From NCBI RefSeq assembly GCF_004364635.1, contig NZ_SOAX01000005.1, positions 144,618 through 208,617 of the forward strand: a DNA stretch of 64,000 nt, given 5' to 3'. Both the position numbers and the translations under genes were made by a program. Source of the stretch: Halospina denitrificans (GTDB lineage Bacteria > Pseudomonadota > Gammaproteobacteria > Pseudomonadales > Oleiphilaceae). Position 1 is the first letter of the stretch; each line of letters opens with the position of its first letter. This document shows, piece after piece, positions 1 through 7,851 of this stretch. The notes beneath the pieces are model-generated. The model saw only the letters and a program-made list of their open reading frames with translations, did not search any database and was not told where the DNA came from.

Positions 1-1309
1 GCTTGACCGGAGTACTCACCTCATCGATCTGGTCACGCGGAATCTGCACAACCGCCGGCAGGGTCCGGGAATCCAGGCTATCGATCCGGGTCTCAATGGG
101 CTCAAGCAGTTCAATACCGTCTGGGCCCAGCGGCGTTACCCGATAGGTATTGGCTTCGGACTCCCGATTGGTGATCTTGAGCGTATAGGAATTCTCAATG
201 GTTCCTCCACTTCCGGTCTGATAGAGACCTCCGCGATCGCGGGTGATCTCAAGCTCAACAGGGGCCCGGCTGGTCAGCATCCAGCCCGCGGCTGCAATCA
301 TTAAGCCCATGGCAATGCCGTAGCCCAGTGTGCGCGGCTGGAACCAGTGCTTCTTACCGCTCTCTATTTCGGTTTCCGTTGCATATCGGATGAGCCCGCG
401 ATCGTAGCCCATCTTGTCCATCACCTCGTTGCAGGCATCCACGCAGAGGCCGCAATTGATGCATTCGTACTGCAACCCGTTACGGATATCGATCCCCGTT
501 GGGCACACCTGCACACAGATGCCACAGTCGATGCAGTCTCCCAGTCCATGCTCGGCGCGATCCGCATCCTTCTTTCGGGGGCCTCTGGGTTCGCCCCGGT
601 TAAAATCATAGGTGACCGTGCGGGTGTCCGGAGAGAACATAACGCTCTGGAAGCGGGCATAAGGGCACATATAGAGGCAGACTTTCTCGCGCAGCCAGCC
701 TGCATTGAGATAGGTGGCCAGGGTGAAAAAGCCGATCCAGAATCCCGCCCAGGCGGTGGTGAGATTGAGCGTGAAAATGTCGGGCACCAGCTCCCGGATG
801 GGATAGAAATACCCCACGAAGGTCACGCCGGTCCAGAACGCGACGCCCAGCCATAGCGCGTGTTTTGCAACCTTTCGCGGCAGCCATTCCCGCAGGCTCC
901 CTTTGCGGTCAAGTTTCATGCGTTGATTGCGGCTGCCTTCCACCTTCTCCTCCAGCCACATGAAGATGAAAGTCCATGCGGTCTGTGGACAGGTGTAGCC
1001 ACACCATATCCGGCCGAAAAGGGTGGTGATGAAGAAAAGCCCAAACGCACAGATGATCAGCAGGAGCGTTAGGATAAAGAAATCCTGGGGCCAGAAGGTG
1101 GCCCCGAACAGGTGGAACTGCCGGTCGGGCAGATCAAAATGGATCAGCGGTCGACCATCAACCTGAATCCAGCAGACCGCGAAGTAAAGCCCCATCAGTG
1201 CCCAGAGCGAGACGGTCCTTATCTTCTGGTAAAATCCCGTGGCACTGCGGACGTAGATTTTGTCGGAGCCCTTATCGGGCTCCACCTGACGCACGGGAAT
1301 TGATTTCAT
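1..1309 (-). CDS. ccoG: CcoG (FixG/RdxA-type) cbb3 oxidase accessory protein, 3' end cut by window edge
   Basis: The reading frame begins with ATG at 1309 and stays open to the left edge, giving about 435 residues. The family is usually a little longer, so only a short C-terminal piece is missing. Several hydrophobic segments occupy the N-terminal half. Two ferredoxin-type clusters follow, CIDCGICVQVCP near residue 258 and CINCGLCVDAC near residue 283, and an IG-like periplasmic tail comes after them. CcoG is a membrane ferredoxin-like protein needed for cbb3 oxidase maturation, probably through copper handling. It lies 21 nt after ccoP on the same strand, the usual ccoNOQP-ccoG order. ccoH, ccoI and ccoS would lie beyond the edge. 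Confidence 0.93.
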   Translation of the reverse strand, partial: MKSIPVRQVEPDKGSDKIYVRSATGFYQKIRTVSLWALMGLYFAVCWIQVDGRPLIHFDLPDRQFHLFGATFWPQDFFILTLLLIICAFGLFFITTLFGRIWCGYTCPQTAWTFIFMWLEEKVEGSRNQRMKLDRKGSLREWLPRKVAKHALWLGVAFWTGVTFVGYFYPIRELVPDIFTLNLTTAWAGFWIGFFTLATYLNAGWLREKVCLYMCPYARFQSVMFSPDTRTVTYDFNRGEPRGPRKKDADRAEHGLGDCIDCGICVQVCPTGIDIRNGLQYECINCGLCVDACNEVMDKMGYDRGLIRYATETEIESGKKHWFQPRTLGYGIAMGLMIAAAGWMLTSRAPVELEITRDRGGLYQTGSGGTIENSYTLKITNRESEANTYRVTPLGPDGIELLEPIETRIDSLDSRTLPAVVQIPRDQIDEVSTPVK

Positions 1310-1330
1310 TCAGCCTTCTTTATTTGCTGG

Positions 1331-2239
1331 TTACTGTTCCGCCTTTCTGTGTTGCCCGGAAAGGCGATAGACATAGGCGGCCAGAAGATGGATCTGGTCT
1401 TCCGAGAGCTGGGTCTGTGCCGGCATGTGCCCAGCACGCCCGAGCTGCAGGGTTTCCATCAGCGTCTCCCGGTCGCCACCGTAAAGCCACGTATCGTTGG
1501 TGAGGTTGGGCGCTCCCATCCCCTGGTTACCCTTGCCCTCGGGGCCGTGACAGCTTGCGCAGGCGTTCTGGTACAGCTCTTCGCCGCGCTCCGCCGCGTC
1601 GGAATCCTCACTGCGGTCATTAAGCGCCAGCACGTGTTCGACGATGTCGCCCAACTGCTCATTACTCAGGTTGGGATTGACGCCCCTGGCCGGCATGTTC
1701 GCCTGGCGGCCATTGGTGATCGTCTCCTTGATGGTTTCCGGATCGCCGCCCCAGTTCCATACGTCATCCGTCAGCCTGGGGAAACCGAAGCCGCCGCGCC
1801 CCGCCGAGCCGTGGCAGGTCGCGCAATTGTTGGAAAACAGGCGCTGGCCTGCCTTCATGGCTTCATCGTTGCGGGCCAGTTTGGGGACTTCCGTCTCCGC
1901 ATACTGCGCGAAGAGCGGCCCGTATTCCTCCTCGGCGGCGGCCACCTCCTGTTCGTACTGCTTGACCTGACTCCAGCCAAGGAGGCCCTGATAGTTGCCC
2001 AGGCCGGGATACAGAACGAGATACACCAGCGAGAAGAGGATCAGCAGAACAAACATCCAAACCCACCATTTCGGCAGGGGGTTGTCCAGTTCATCGATGC
2101 CGTCCACCTCGTGGCCCATGCTCTTGTTCTCGACCTTGTCCGAGGACTGGTTCCGTCGGACCGTCCACAGGAGCCACCAGCACCCGAAAACCACGATCAG
2201 CGTCAGAGCGCTGATCCAGATACTCCAGAAACTACTCAT
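1331..2239 (-). CDS. ccoP: Cytochrome c oxidase cbb3-type subunit III (diheme CcoP)
   Basis: This is the diheme c-type subunit that passes electrons to the CcoN/CcoO core of the high-affinity cbb3 oxidase. The start chosen is ATG 2239 (MSSFWSIW), which overlaps ccoQ by 8 nt; upstream in-frame codons would add a non-family extension. Two transmembrane helices lie at about residues 5-25 and 58-80. Two CxxCH haem c motifs follow, CATCH at 139-143 and CASCH at 227-231. The 302-residue length is typical. It is fourth in the ccoNOQP operon. Confidence 0.96.
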   Translation of the reverse strand: MSSFWSIWISALTLIVVFGCWWLLWTVRRNQSSDKVENKSMGHEVDGIDELDNPLPKWWVWMFVLLILFSLVYLVLYPGLGNYQGLLGWSQVKQYEQEVAAAEEEYGPLFAQYAETEVPKLARNDEAMKAGQRLFSNNCATCHGSAGRGGFGFPRLTDDVWNWGGDPETIKETITNGRQANMPARGVNPNLSNEQLGDIVEHVLALNDRSEDSDAAERGEELYQNACASCHGPEGKGNQGMGAPNLTNDTWLYGGDRETLMETLQLGRAGHMPAQTQLSEDQIHLLAAYVYRLSGQHRKAEQ

Positions 2240-2432
2240 CGTCTTTGCTTCCCCGTTGCTGTTCACGAGTGCGTGCGTCGATCTCCTCGTCCTCAAAGAC
2301 GAGGTGCGCCGCTTTGTCGTTTTCGGATCTCCGTTTCGGGCTGAAGGCCCAGATGCAGATGCCCACGAAGATCGCGATCATGATGAGGGTATGAATCCCG
2401 CGAAACTGGCTGAGAATGGTTCCCCAGTCCAT
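2232..2432 (-). CDS. ccoQ: Cytochrome c oxidase cbb3-type subunit CcoQ (FixQ)
   Basis: This 66-residue protein has one N-terminal transmembrane helix (about residues 12-30) and then a charged cytoplasmic tail ending in acidic residues. CcoQ is a small subunit thought to stabilise the CcoP association. Its identity rests on size, topology and position between ccoO and ccoP. Its 3' end overlaps the ccoP start by 8 nt, suggesting translational coupling, and it begins 3 nt after the ccoO stop. Confidence 0.9.
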   Translation of the reverse strand: MDWGTILSQFRGIHTLIMIAIFVGICIWAFSPKRRSENDKAAHLVFEDEEIDARTREQQRGSKDDE

Positions 2433-2435
2433 CGC

Positions 2436-3044
2436 TCACCTCTTCTCCGGCAGGGCTGTACCCAGCTGTTGCAGATAGGCGATCAAGGCTTCCACTTCGA
2501 AGGTGCCGCGCACGTTCTCCGCTGCATTCTCGATCTGTTCATCCGTATACGGGACACCGAGTGTGCGCAGGGCTCTCATCTTATCCGCGGTATACGATGG
2601 GTCGACCTTCTGCTCGAAAAGCCAGGGGTAGGCCGGCATGTTGGATTCCGGCACAACCGAGCGCGGGTCGTACAGATGCAGCCGTTGCCAGGCGTCCGAG
2701 TAACGGTCACCGACTCGGGCAAGGTCAGGTCCGGTGCGCTTTGAGCCCCACATGAAGGGGTGGTCATACGCGAATTCGCCCGCAACGGTATAATGACCGT
2801 AACGCTCGGTCTCTGCCCGGAAAGGTCGCACCTTCTGGGTATGACAGACGTGGCAGCCTTCCCGGATATAGATATCACGTCCCTCGAGTTCCTTGGCCGA
2901 CAGCGGCTCAAGGCCTTCAATGGGCTCCGTTACCTCTGAATCAAAGAACAGGGGAACAATTTCCGCAAGGCCACCGAGACTGACAACCACAATGATCAGA
3001 CCGACCATCAGGCCAAGGTTTCTCTCAACAATTTCGTGTTTCAT
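2436..3044 (-). CDS. ccoO: Cytochrome c oxidase cbb3-type subunit II (monohaem CcoO)
   Basis: CcoO is the membrane-anchored monohaem c subunit of cbb3 oxidase. An N-terminal helix (about residues 10-30) is followed by the haem motif CHVCH at residues 64-68. A later NMPAYPWL stretch supplies the likely axial methionine. The length of 202 residues is normal. The ATG overlaps the last 4 nt of ccoN, so the two are translationally coupled. Confidence 0.96.
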   Translation of the reverse strand: MKHEIVERNLGLMVGLIIVVVSLGGLAEIVPLFFDSEVTEPIEGLEPLSAKELEGRDIYIREGCHVCHTQKVRPFRAETERYGHYTVAGEFAYDHPFMWGSKRTGPDLARVGDRYSDAWQRLHLYDPRSVVPESNMPAYPWLFEQKVDPSYTADKMRALRTLGVPYTDEQIENAAENVRGTFEVEALIAYLQQLGTALPEKR

Positions 3045-4483
3045 GCGCTTGCCCCCTGCACTGCGTCAGTGGAATTGTCCAGGGCTCCGGTTTCGCTCTG
3101 GCGGATGGTGCGCCGGACGTTCCAGGCCATGACGAGAACCCCTGCAAGGAAGAGCCCGCCGCCGATGAATCGGACCACGTAACCCGGATAACTCGCTTCA
3201 ACGGATTCAACAAAGCTGTAGGTCAGGGTGCCATCGTCGTTGACGGCCCGCCACATCAGGCCCTGGAGCAGTCCGTTGATCCACATCGAGACCGTGTAAA
3301 GCACTACGCCGAGCGTCGCCAGCCAGAAATGGAGATTGATGGCCGGAATACTGAACATCTCCTTCAGCCCGTACAGGCGCGGGAACAGATGATACAGGGC
3401 CCCGAAACTGATCATTGCCACCCAGCCGAGAGCGCCGGAGTGCACGTGACCGACTGTCCAGTCGGTGCTGTGGGAGAGGGCGTTGACGGTACGGATGGAC
3501 AGCAGCGGCCCCTCGAACGTCGACATGCCATAGAATGACACTGCCACGATCAGGAAGCGTAGTATCGGGTCCGTGCGCAGTTTGTACCAGGCGCCGGACA
3601 GGGTCATGATGCCATTGATCATGCCGCCCCAGCTGGGTGCAAGCAGGATCAGCGACATGATCATGGAGGTGGTCTGCGCCCACTCCGGGAGGGGGCTGTA
3701 ATGGAGATGGTGTCCGCCAGCCCAGACATAGGTCGCGATCAGCGCCCAGAAATGCACGATCGACAGCCGGTAGGAATAGATCGGGCGATTGGCCTGTTTC
3801 GGCACAAAGTAATACATCATGCCAAGGAATCCGGCGGTCAGGAAGAAGCCGACGGCATTGTGCCCATACCACCATTGGACCATGGCATCGATGGTGCCGG
3901 GGTAGATGGAATAGGACTTCCAGAAACTGACCGGGATCGAGAGGTTATTGACCACGTGAAGAATGGCGATGGTCACGATGAAGGCACCGTAGAACCAGTT
4001 CGCCACATAGATATGCTTAACCCGCCGCCGTGCAATGGTTCCGAAGAACACGTAGGCATAGGTCAGCCATACGACGGCGATGAGGATATTGATGGGCCAT
4101 TCCGGTTCCGCATATTCCTTGGTTGTCGTATAACCCAGCGGCAGGGTAATAGCGACAAGCACAATCACGGCCTGCCATCCCCAGAAAGTGAAAGCGGCAG
4201 CTTCGTCCGAGACCAGGCGTGCCTGCGAGGTCCGCTGGACCACGTAATAGGAGGTGGCAAAAAGCGCACTGCCGGCAAACGCGAAGATCACCGCGTTGGT
4301 GTGCAGCGGTCTCAGCCGCCCAAAGCTGGTCCAGGGGAGGTCAAAATTGAGTTGTGGCAGAAACATCTGGGCGGCAATGAATACCCCTAGTCCCATGCCA
4401 ACAATCCCCCAGACTACGGCCGCTATGGCAAACTGTCGTACAACCTTGTAGTTGTAGGTTTCCGCAGGGGTTTCTGTATGCAT
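3041..4483 (-). CDS. ccoN: Cytochrome c oxidase cbb3-type subunit I (CcoN)
   Basis: This 480-residue polytopic catalytic subunit belongs to the haem-copper oxidase family (C type). It carries the low-spin haem and the haem b3-CuB centre where O2 is reduced with proton pumping. Hydrophobic helices fill most of the chain. The [10 protein letters not shown] segment near residue 60 and HVHSGALGW near residue 345 hold conserved histidines. It is the first gene of the operon, preceded by an FNR/Anr-type site at 4548-4561, so microaerobic induction is expected. Confidence 0.97.
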   Translation of the reverse strand: MHTETPAETYNYKVVRQFAIAAVVWGIVGMGLGVFIAAQMFLPQLNFDLPWTSFGRLRPLHTNAVIFAFAGSALFATSYYVVQRTSQARLVSDEAAAFTFWGWQAVIVLVAITLPLGYTTTKEYAEPEWPINILIAVVWLTYAYVFFGTIARRRVKHIYVANWFYGAFIVTIAILHVVNNLSIPVSFWKSYSIYPGTIDAMVQWWYGHNAVGFFLTAGFLGMMYYFVPKQANRPIYSYRLSIVHFWALIATYVWAGGHHLHYSPLPEWAQTTSMIMSLILLAPSWGGMINGIMTLSGAWYKLRTDPILRFLIVAVSFYGMSTFEGPLLSIRTVNALSHSTDWTVGHVHSGALGWVAMISFGALYHLFPRLYGLKEMFSIPAINLHFWLATLGVVLYTVSMWINGLLQGLMWRAVNDDGTLTYSFVESVEASYPGYVVRFIGGGLFLAGVLVMAWNVRRTIRQSETGALDNSTDAVQGASA

Positions 4484-4547
4484 TTTGAGTTCTTCCGGGT
4501 CCTTTGAAAAATCAGTCGAAGCTTAGATGCTGGCTTATTATGGCTCA

Positions 4548-4561
4548 ATGATAAATATCAA
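4548..4561 (-). promoter_or_regulatory. FNR/Anr-type box upstream of ccoN
   Basis: Read on the minus strand this is TTGAT-ATTT-ATCAT, one base away from the palindrome TTGAT-N4-ATCAA. Its centre is about 71 nt upstream of the ccoN ATG. A weak -10-like TCTAAG at 4527-4522 would place the box near -41, the class II activation position. The hydrolase gene starts 22 nt away on the other strand, so the site could also affect it. Confidence 0.75.
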
Positions 4562-4582
4562 AAAAGGCTAACCTAATAATTG

Positions 4583-5230
4583 ATGGATATGCTCTATGAT
4601 GGCCACGAGGGGCCCTTGGTGCTCCTTGCTCACGGGGCCGGCGCTCCCATGGACAGTGGTGCAATGAACCGGATAACGTCGGCGCTGGTCGCGGCGGGAT
4701 TCCGAGTGGGGCGCTTTGAGTTTCCCTACATGATGAAACGCCGCCAGGATGGCCGCAAGCGTCCGCCGGATGGTATGAAGACCCTCCTGCGGGCCTGGCG
4801 CGACTGTATCGATCAGGTGCTGGATGCCTGCGAGCCGGGCGAGCGGCTTTTCATTGGCGGTAAATCCATGGGCGGGCGGATGGCCACCCATATCCTGGCA
4901 GAGGAGTGCCCCGAGGCTGTCGCGGGCGCCATGGTGTTCGGTTATCCGTTTCACCCGCCCGGGAAGCTCGACCGGTGGAGGATTGATCATTTTCCCCGTC
5001 TTGAGAGGCCGCTATGGATTGCCCAGGGCGAACGTGATCCTTTCGGAAAGCGCCAGGAGCTGGCGGATATTGACTGGGGCAGGGCGCCGGTTCGAGTTCA
5101 CTGGGTGGCGAATGGCGACCATGACTTCCTGCCGACCCGTCGCAGTGGTCTGGACCAGGATTCACTTCTTGCAGAGGCGGCCAGCGCGGCGGCTGATTTT
5201 GGACAACAGTGTTTGGAGGGAGGGTTTTGA
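4583..5230 (+). CDS. Alpha/beta hydrolase, KANL3/Tex30-like family
   Basis: The product is about 215 residues with an alpha/beta-hydrolase fold. LAHGAGA near residue 17 looks like an oxyanion-hole loop. GKSMG near residue 95 is the GxSxG nucleophile elbow, GERDPFG near 150 carries the likely acid, and GDHDF near 179 the likely histidine. The family (COG3571-like) has no firmly assigned substrate. ATG 4583 was chosen, with TTG 4580 possible; no strong ribosome site is seen for either. Its TGA overlaps the TTG start of rlmM, so the two are probably one transcript. Confidence 0.8.
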   Translation: MDMLYDGHEGPLVLLAHGAGAPMDSGAMNRITSALVAAGFRVGRFEFPYMMKRRQDGRKRPPDGMKTLLRAWRDCIDQVLDACEPGERLFIGGKSMGGRMATHILAEECPEAVAGAMVFGYPFHPPGKLDRWRIDHFPRLERPLWIAQGERDPFGKRQELADIDWGRAPVRVHWVANGDHDFLPTRRSGLDQDSLLAEAASAAADFGQQCLEGGF

Positions 5231-6330
5231 CAGTATCCCAGGGAGTCTGGCTGCTCTGCCGACCCGGTTTTGAGACAGATGCCGGCCAGGAGCTGGTTAC
5301 ACGGGCGGCCGAAGCGGGGGTCTACGGGTATTTTGCTCCTTCCGCCGCGGCGGGCTGGGTCCGGTTTGAGGCTCCCGGCCAGGACCTGGATGCCCACCTT
5401 TTCCCGCGGTTGAACTGGCGCGATCTTGTCTTTGTACGTGACTGGCTCGGGGAAGTTGCCGTTGTGGACCCGCTCCCGGAGGCCGACCGTGTTGGCGCGG
5501 TACTCGACACTCTGGACACGCTTTCGGAAAAGACTGTATTCCGACGCCTTGAAATCCATACCCCGACCGAGGGCGCCGCCCCGGATCTGGCGCGCTTTGC
5601 CCGCAAGTGGACTGCGCCCCTGGCACGCGCCCTGCGCGCCAAGGGCTGGCTTTCGGGGGATGGGCAAAGTCCTTCTGAAGAGCTGCCCACGCTGGAAATT
5701 CTGCTGCCGGATTTCGGAAAAGCCATTATCGCGGCCGGCTTACCCGGCAATGGCTCGCCCCATGTTGCCGGGATTCCAAGGCTTCGCATGCCGCGGCAGG
5801 CGCCCAGTCGCTCAACGCTCAAGCTCGAGGAAGCCTGGCAGGTGTTTATCCCCGGGGACCGATGGGAGACTCTGCTGGCGGCCGGACAGAGTGCCGTGGA
5901 CCTGGGTGCCGCCCCCGGTGGCTGGACCTGGCAACTGGTGCGTCGCGGGATGCATGTGGATGCCGTGGACAACGGACCCATGGATGAGGGGCTGATGGAG
6001 ACAGGGCAGGTCACCCATTGGCGGGAGGATGCGTTCAGCTGGCATCCACGGAAGCGGGTCGACTGGCTGGTCTGCGATATCGTGGATCGCCCCGGGCGCG
6101 TTGTTGACCTGATCGGGGACTGGATCGAGGCTGACGCGTTCCGCTACGCCATCTTCAACCTCAAGCTGCCCATGAAGAAGCGCTGGGAGAGCTGGGAGCT
6201 TTACCGGGACCAACTCCAGGAAAAGCTCTCCAGCGCAGGCAACCCCGGCCGCATCAGGGCGCGCCATCTCTACCATGACCGGGAGGAAATCACCTGCTTT
6301 ATTGAATCGCGCGTCACAGATTCCCGGTAG
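5227..6330 (+). CDS. rlmM: 23S rRNA (cytidine-2498 2'-O) methyltransferase RlmM
   Basis: RlmM 2'-O-methylates C2498 of 23S rRNA using SAM. The start is TTG 5227, preceded 7 nt away by GGAGG (5215-5219) and overlapping the upstream TGA by 4 nt. The protein then has 367 residues and begins close to the VWLLCRPGF motif seen near family N termini. A THUMP-like N-terminal half is followed by a Rossmann SAM-binding loop (DLGAAPGGWTW, near residue 230), VCDIV, and the lysine-rich LKLPMKKRWE. The 3' end converges on and overlaps the next gene by 17 nt. Confidence 0.93.
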   Translation: MTVSQGVWLLCRPGFETDAGQELVTRAAEAGVYGYFAPSAAAGWVRFEAPGQDLDAHLFPRLNWRDLVFVRDWLGEVAVVDPLPEADRVGAVLDTLDTLSEKTVFRRLEIHTPTEGAAPDLARFARKWTAPLARALRAKGWLSGDGQSPSEELPTLEILLPDFGKAIIAAGLPGNGSPHVAGIPRLRMPRQAPSRSTLKLEEAWQVFIPGDRWETLLAAGQSAVDLGAAPGGWTWQLVRRGMHVDAVDNGPMDEGLMETGQVTHWREDAFSWHPRKRVDWLVCDIVDRPGRVVDLIGDWIEADAFRYAIFNLKLPMKKRWESWELYRDQLQEKLSSAGNPGRIRARHLYHDREEITCFIESRVTDSR

Positions 6331-6616
6331 GCAGGGCGTAATCCAGGACCACGATGCGTTCGTCGGTCTCCAGCATGGGGCGTATGCGTCCCATCATTTC
6401 CCGGCGTTCCGGGGAGCTTTGCCACCGATACCAGTCCGCGGCCGAACGCCAGCTGGAGAGAATGACTCGATGATTGGGGTCACGCTCGTCCTTGAGGGAT
6501 TCTCCGGAAACAAAACCGGGAATTTCTATGGCATTCTTCAGGGCCTGGCGGGCATGCTCTTCATAGGTGCGCTCCATTTCCTGAGCGATCTGGCGTTCGA
6601 TAATCACGCGAATCAT
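6314..6616 (-). CDS. Antibiotic biosynthesis monooxygenase (ABM) fold protein
   Basis: This 100-residue single-domain protein shows the dimeric alpha-beta barrel ABM pattern: MIRVIIERQI, a helix with HARQAL, IPGFVSGESL, and a later SSWRSAADWYRWQSS segment. Family members include small monooxygenases and haem-degrading enzymes, but no substrate can be deduced here. It overlaps the 3' end of rlmM by 17 nt on the opposite strand and is transcribed divergently from tusA. Confidence 0.75.
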   Translation of the reverse strand: MIRVIIERQIAQEMERTYEEHARQALKNAIEIPGFVSGESLKDERDPNHRVILSSWRSAADWYRWQSSPERREMMGRIRPMLETDERIVVLDYALPTGNL

Positions 6617-6671
6617 AACGACCTCTACGACCTTTCATTCTTGTGCCCAATTCCGCGAAATCGGGCTTTTA

Positions 6672-6680
6672 TGGTATATT
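6672..6680 (+). promoter_or_regulatory. Candidate extended -10 promoter for tusA
   Basis: TGGTATATT contains TG-n-TATATT, an extended -10 pattern, about 54 nt before the tusA start. No good -35 is visible, which is common for extended -10 promoters. The surrounding 6617-6733 stretch is AT-rich relative to its neighbours and is the only space between divergent genes. Confidence 0.4.
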
Positions 6681-6733
6681 TTGGTCCTATTTTGGCAGAA
6701 ATCCAGCGTTAATGCCCTAGGGAGGATTACCCA

Positions 6734-6970
6734 TTGACCACCGGATATGACGCAACCCTGGACGCAACAGGCCTGGTCTGCCCGGAACCCGTTATGCTGC
6801 TCCACAACCGCATTGCGGATGTTCCCGTCAACGGCGTGCTCCGGGTTATCGCAACCGATCCTTCCACTGAGCGTGACATCGCCCGTTTCTGCAAGTTTCT
6901 CGGCCACACCCTGCTCGATCAGGAGATTGGCGAATCGCAGTTTGTCTACTGGATCGAGCGGACCAGCTAG
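6734..6970 (+). CDS. tusA: Sulfurtransferase TusA
   Basis: TusA is a small sulfur carrier that takes persulfide sulfur from IscS and passes it on, for tRNA thiolation among other uses. The 78-residue protein has the hallmark CPEP motif with the acceptor cysteine at residue 16. The start is TTG 6734 with GGAGG at 6721-6725. MnmA, the enzyme at the end of the tRNA 2-thiouridine relay, is encoded at 23.9 kb in this window. Confidence 0.92.
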   Translation: MTTGYDATLDATGLVCPEPVMLLHNRIADVPVNGVLRVIATDPSTERDIARFCKFLGHTLLDQEIGESQFVYWIERTS

Positions 6971-6987
6971 TCAGGGCAGCCGCAGTC

Positions 6988-7851
6988 CTATCGGCGCATA
7001 TTCAGCAGACCCGCCCCCACAATGAACAGGCATCCCAGGGCCTGGCGCAGGGTGAACGGATCCGACCAGATCAACCATCCCAGCAGGGCTGCAAAGACTA
7101 CCGAAGAATAGGTGAATTGGCCAATGCGCCCGGCGGGAGCAATCCGGTATGCCGTGGTGATCAGCAGCTGGGCGACGGTGGCGCAGGCGGCGACGGCTGC
7201 CAGGGCCAGCCACTGGAGCGTGGTGGGCCATTGCCAGTTGAGCAGGGCTGCCGGGGCCGATACCGTCGTGGCCACGATACCGAAGTAGACCACGATCCGG
7301 GCACTGGGTTCAGCCACGCCCATGCGCCTTATGGTTACCTTGGCCGTGCCGCCCAGCAGCGCCCCCGAGACGCCGGCAGTAACGAAAAGGACATCCTCAT
7401 AGCCCGCATGACCGGGCTGCAGCAGCACCACGACACCGCAGAAACCGAACGCGATGGTCATCAGGGTGTAGAGGGAGGTGCGCTCCCCGAGCCAGAGCAT
7501 GGCAATGACAGGGATGAAAAACGGGGACGTAAGCTTGAGCAGTACCGCGTCGGTCAGCGCCAGTCCACTCAGGCTGAAGAAATAACAGTACATCGCCGAA
7601 ACACCGACCACACCACGCACCACATGGAAACGCAGGTGCTTTGTCCGAAGGCAGTCGGGACCTTCACGGATCAGCATGACGGGCAGGATAAGGGCGAGCC
7701 CCAGCGCGTTGCGGCCAAAAACGAGCATGGCACTGCTCAGCTCGGGTGACAGCGACTTGATCAGCGCCCCCATGAACGCGAGCAGCAGCTCCCCGGCGAG
7801 AACGCAGGCAGCTCCCCGGTAAAGCGGGGAATCCGGTATCAGGTGTCTCAT
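6988..7851 (-). CDS. EamA/DMT-family transporter
   Basis: This 287-residue protein has about ten hydrophobic helices arranged as two EamA repeats, the drug/metabolite transporter architecture. LALTDAVLLKLTSPFFIPV is a typical repeat-one segment. The substrate cannot be predicted. Its ATG overlaps the dsbD stop by 4 nt, so it is probably translated from the dsbD message. Confidence 0.85.
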   Translation of the reverse strand: MRHLIPDSPLYRGAACVLAGELLLAFMGALIKSLSPELSSAMLVFGRNALGLALILPVMLIREGPDCLRTKHLRFHVVRGVVGVSAMYCYFFSLSGLALTDAVLLKLTSPFFIPVIAMLWLGERTSLYTLMTIAFGFCGVVVLLQPGHAGYEDVLFVTAGVSGALLGGTAKVTIRRMGVAEPSARIVVYFGIVATTVSAPAALLNWQWPTTLQWLALAAVAACATVAQLLITTAYRIAPAGRIGQFTYSSVVFAALLGWLIWSDPFTLRQALGCLFIVGAGLLNMRR

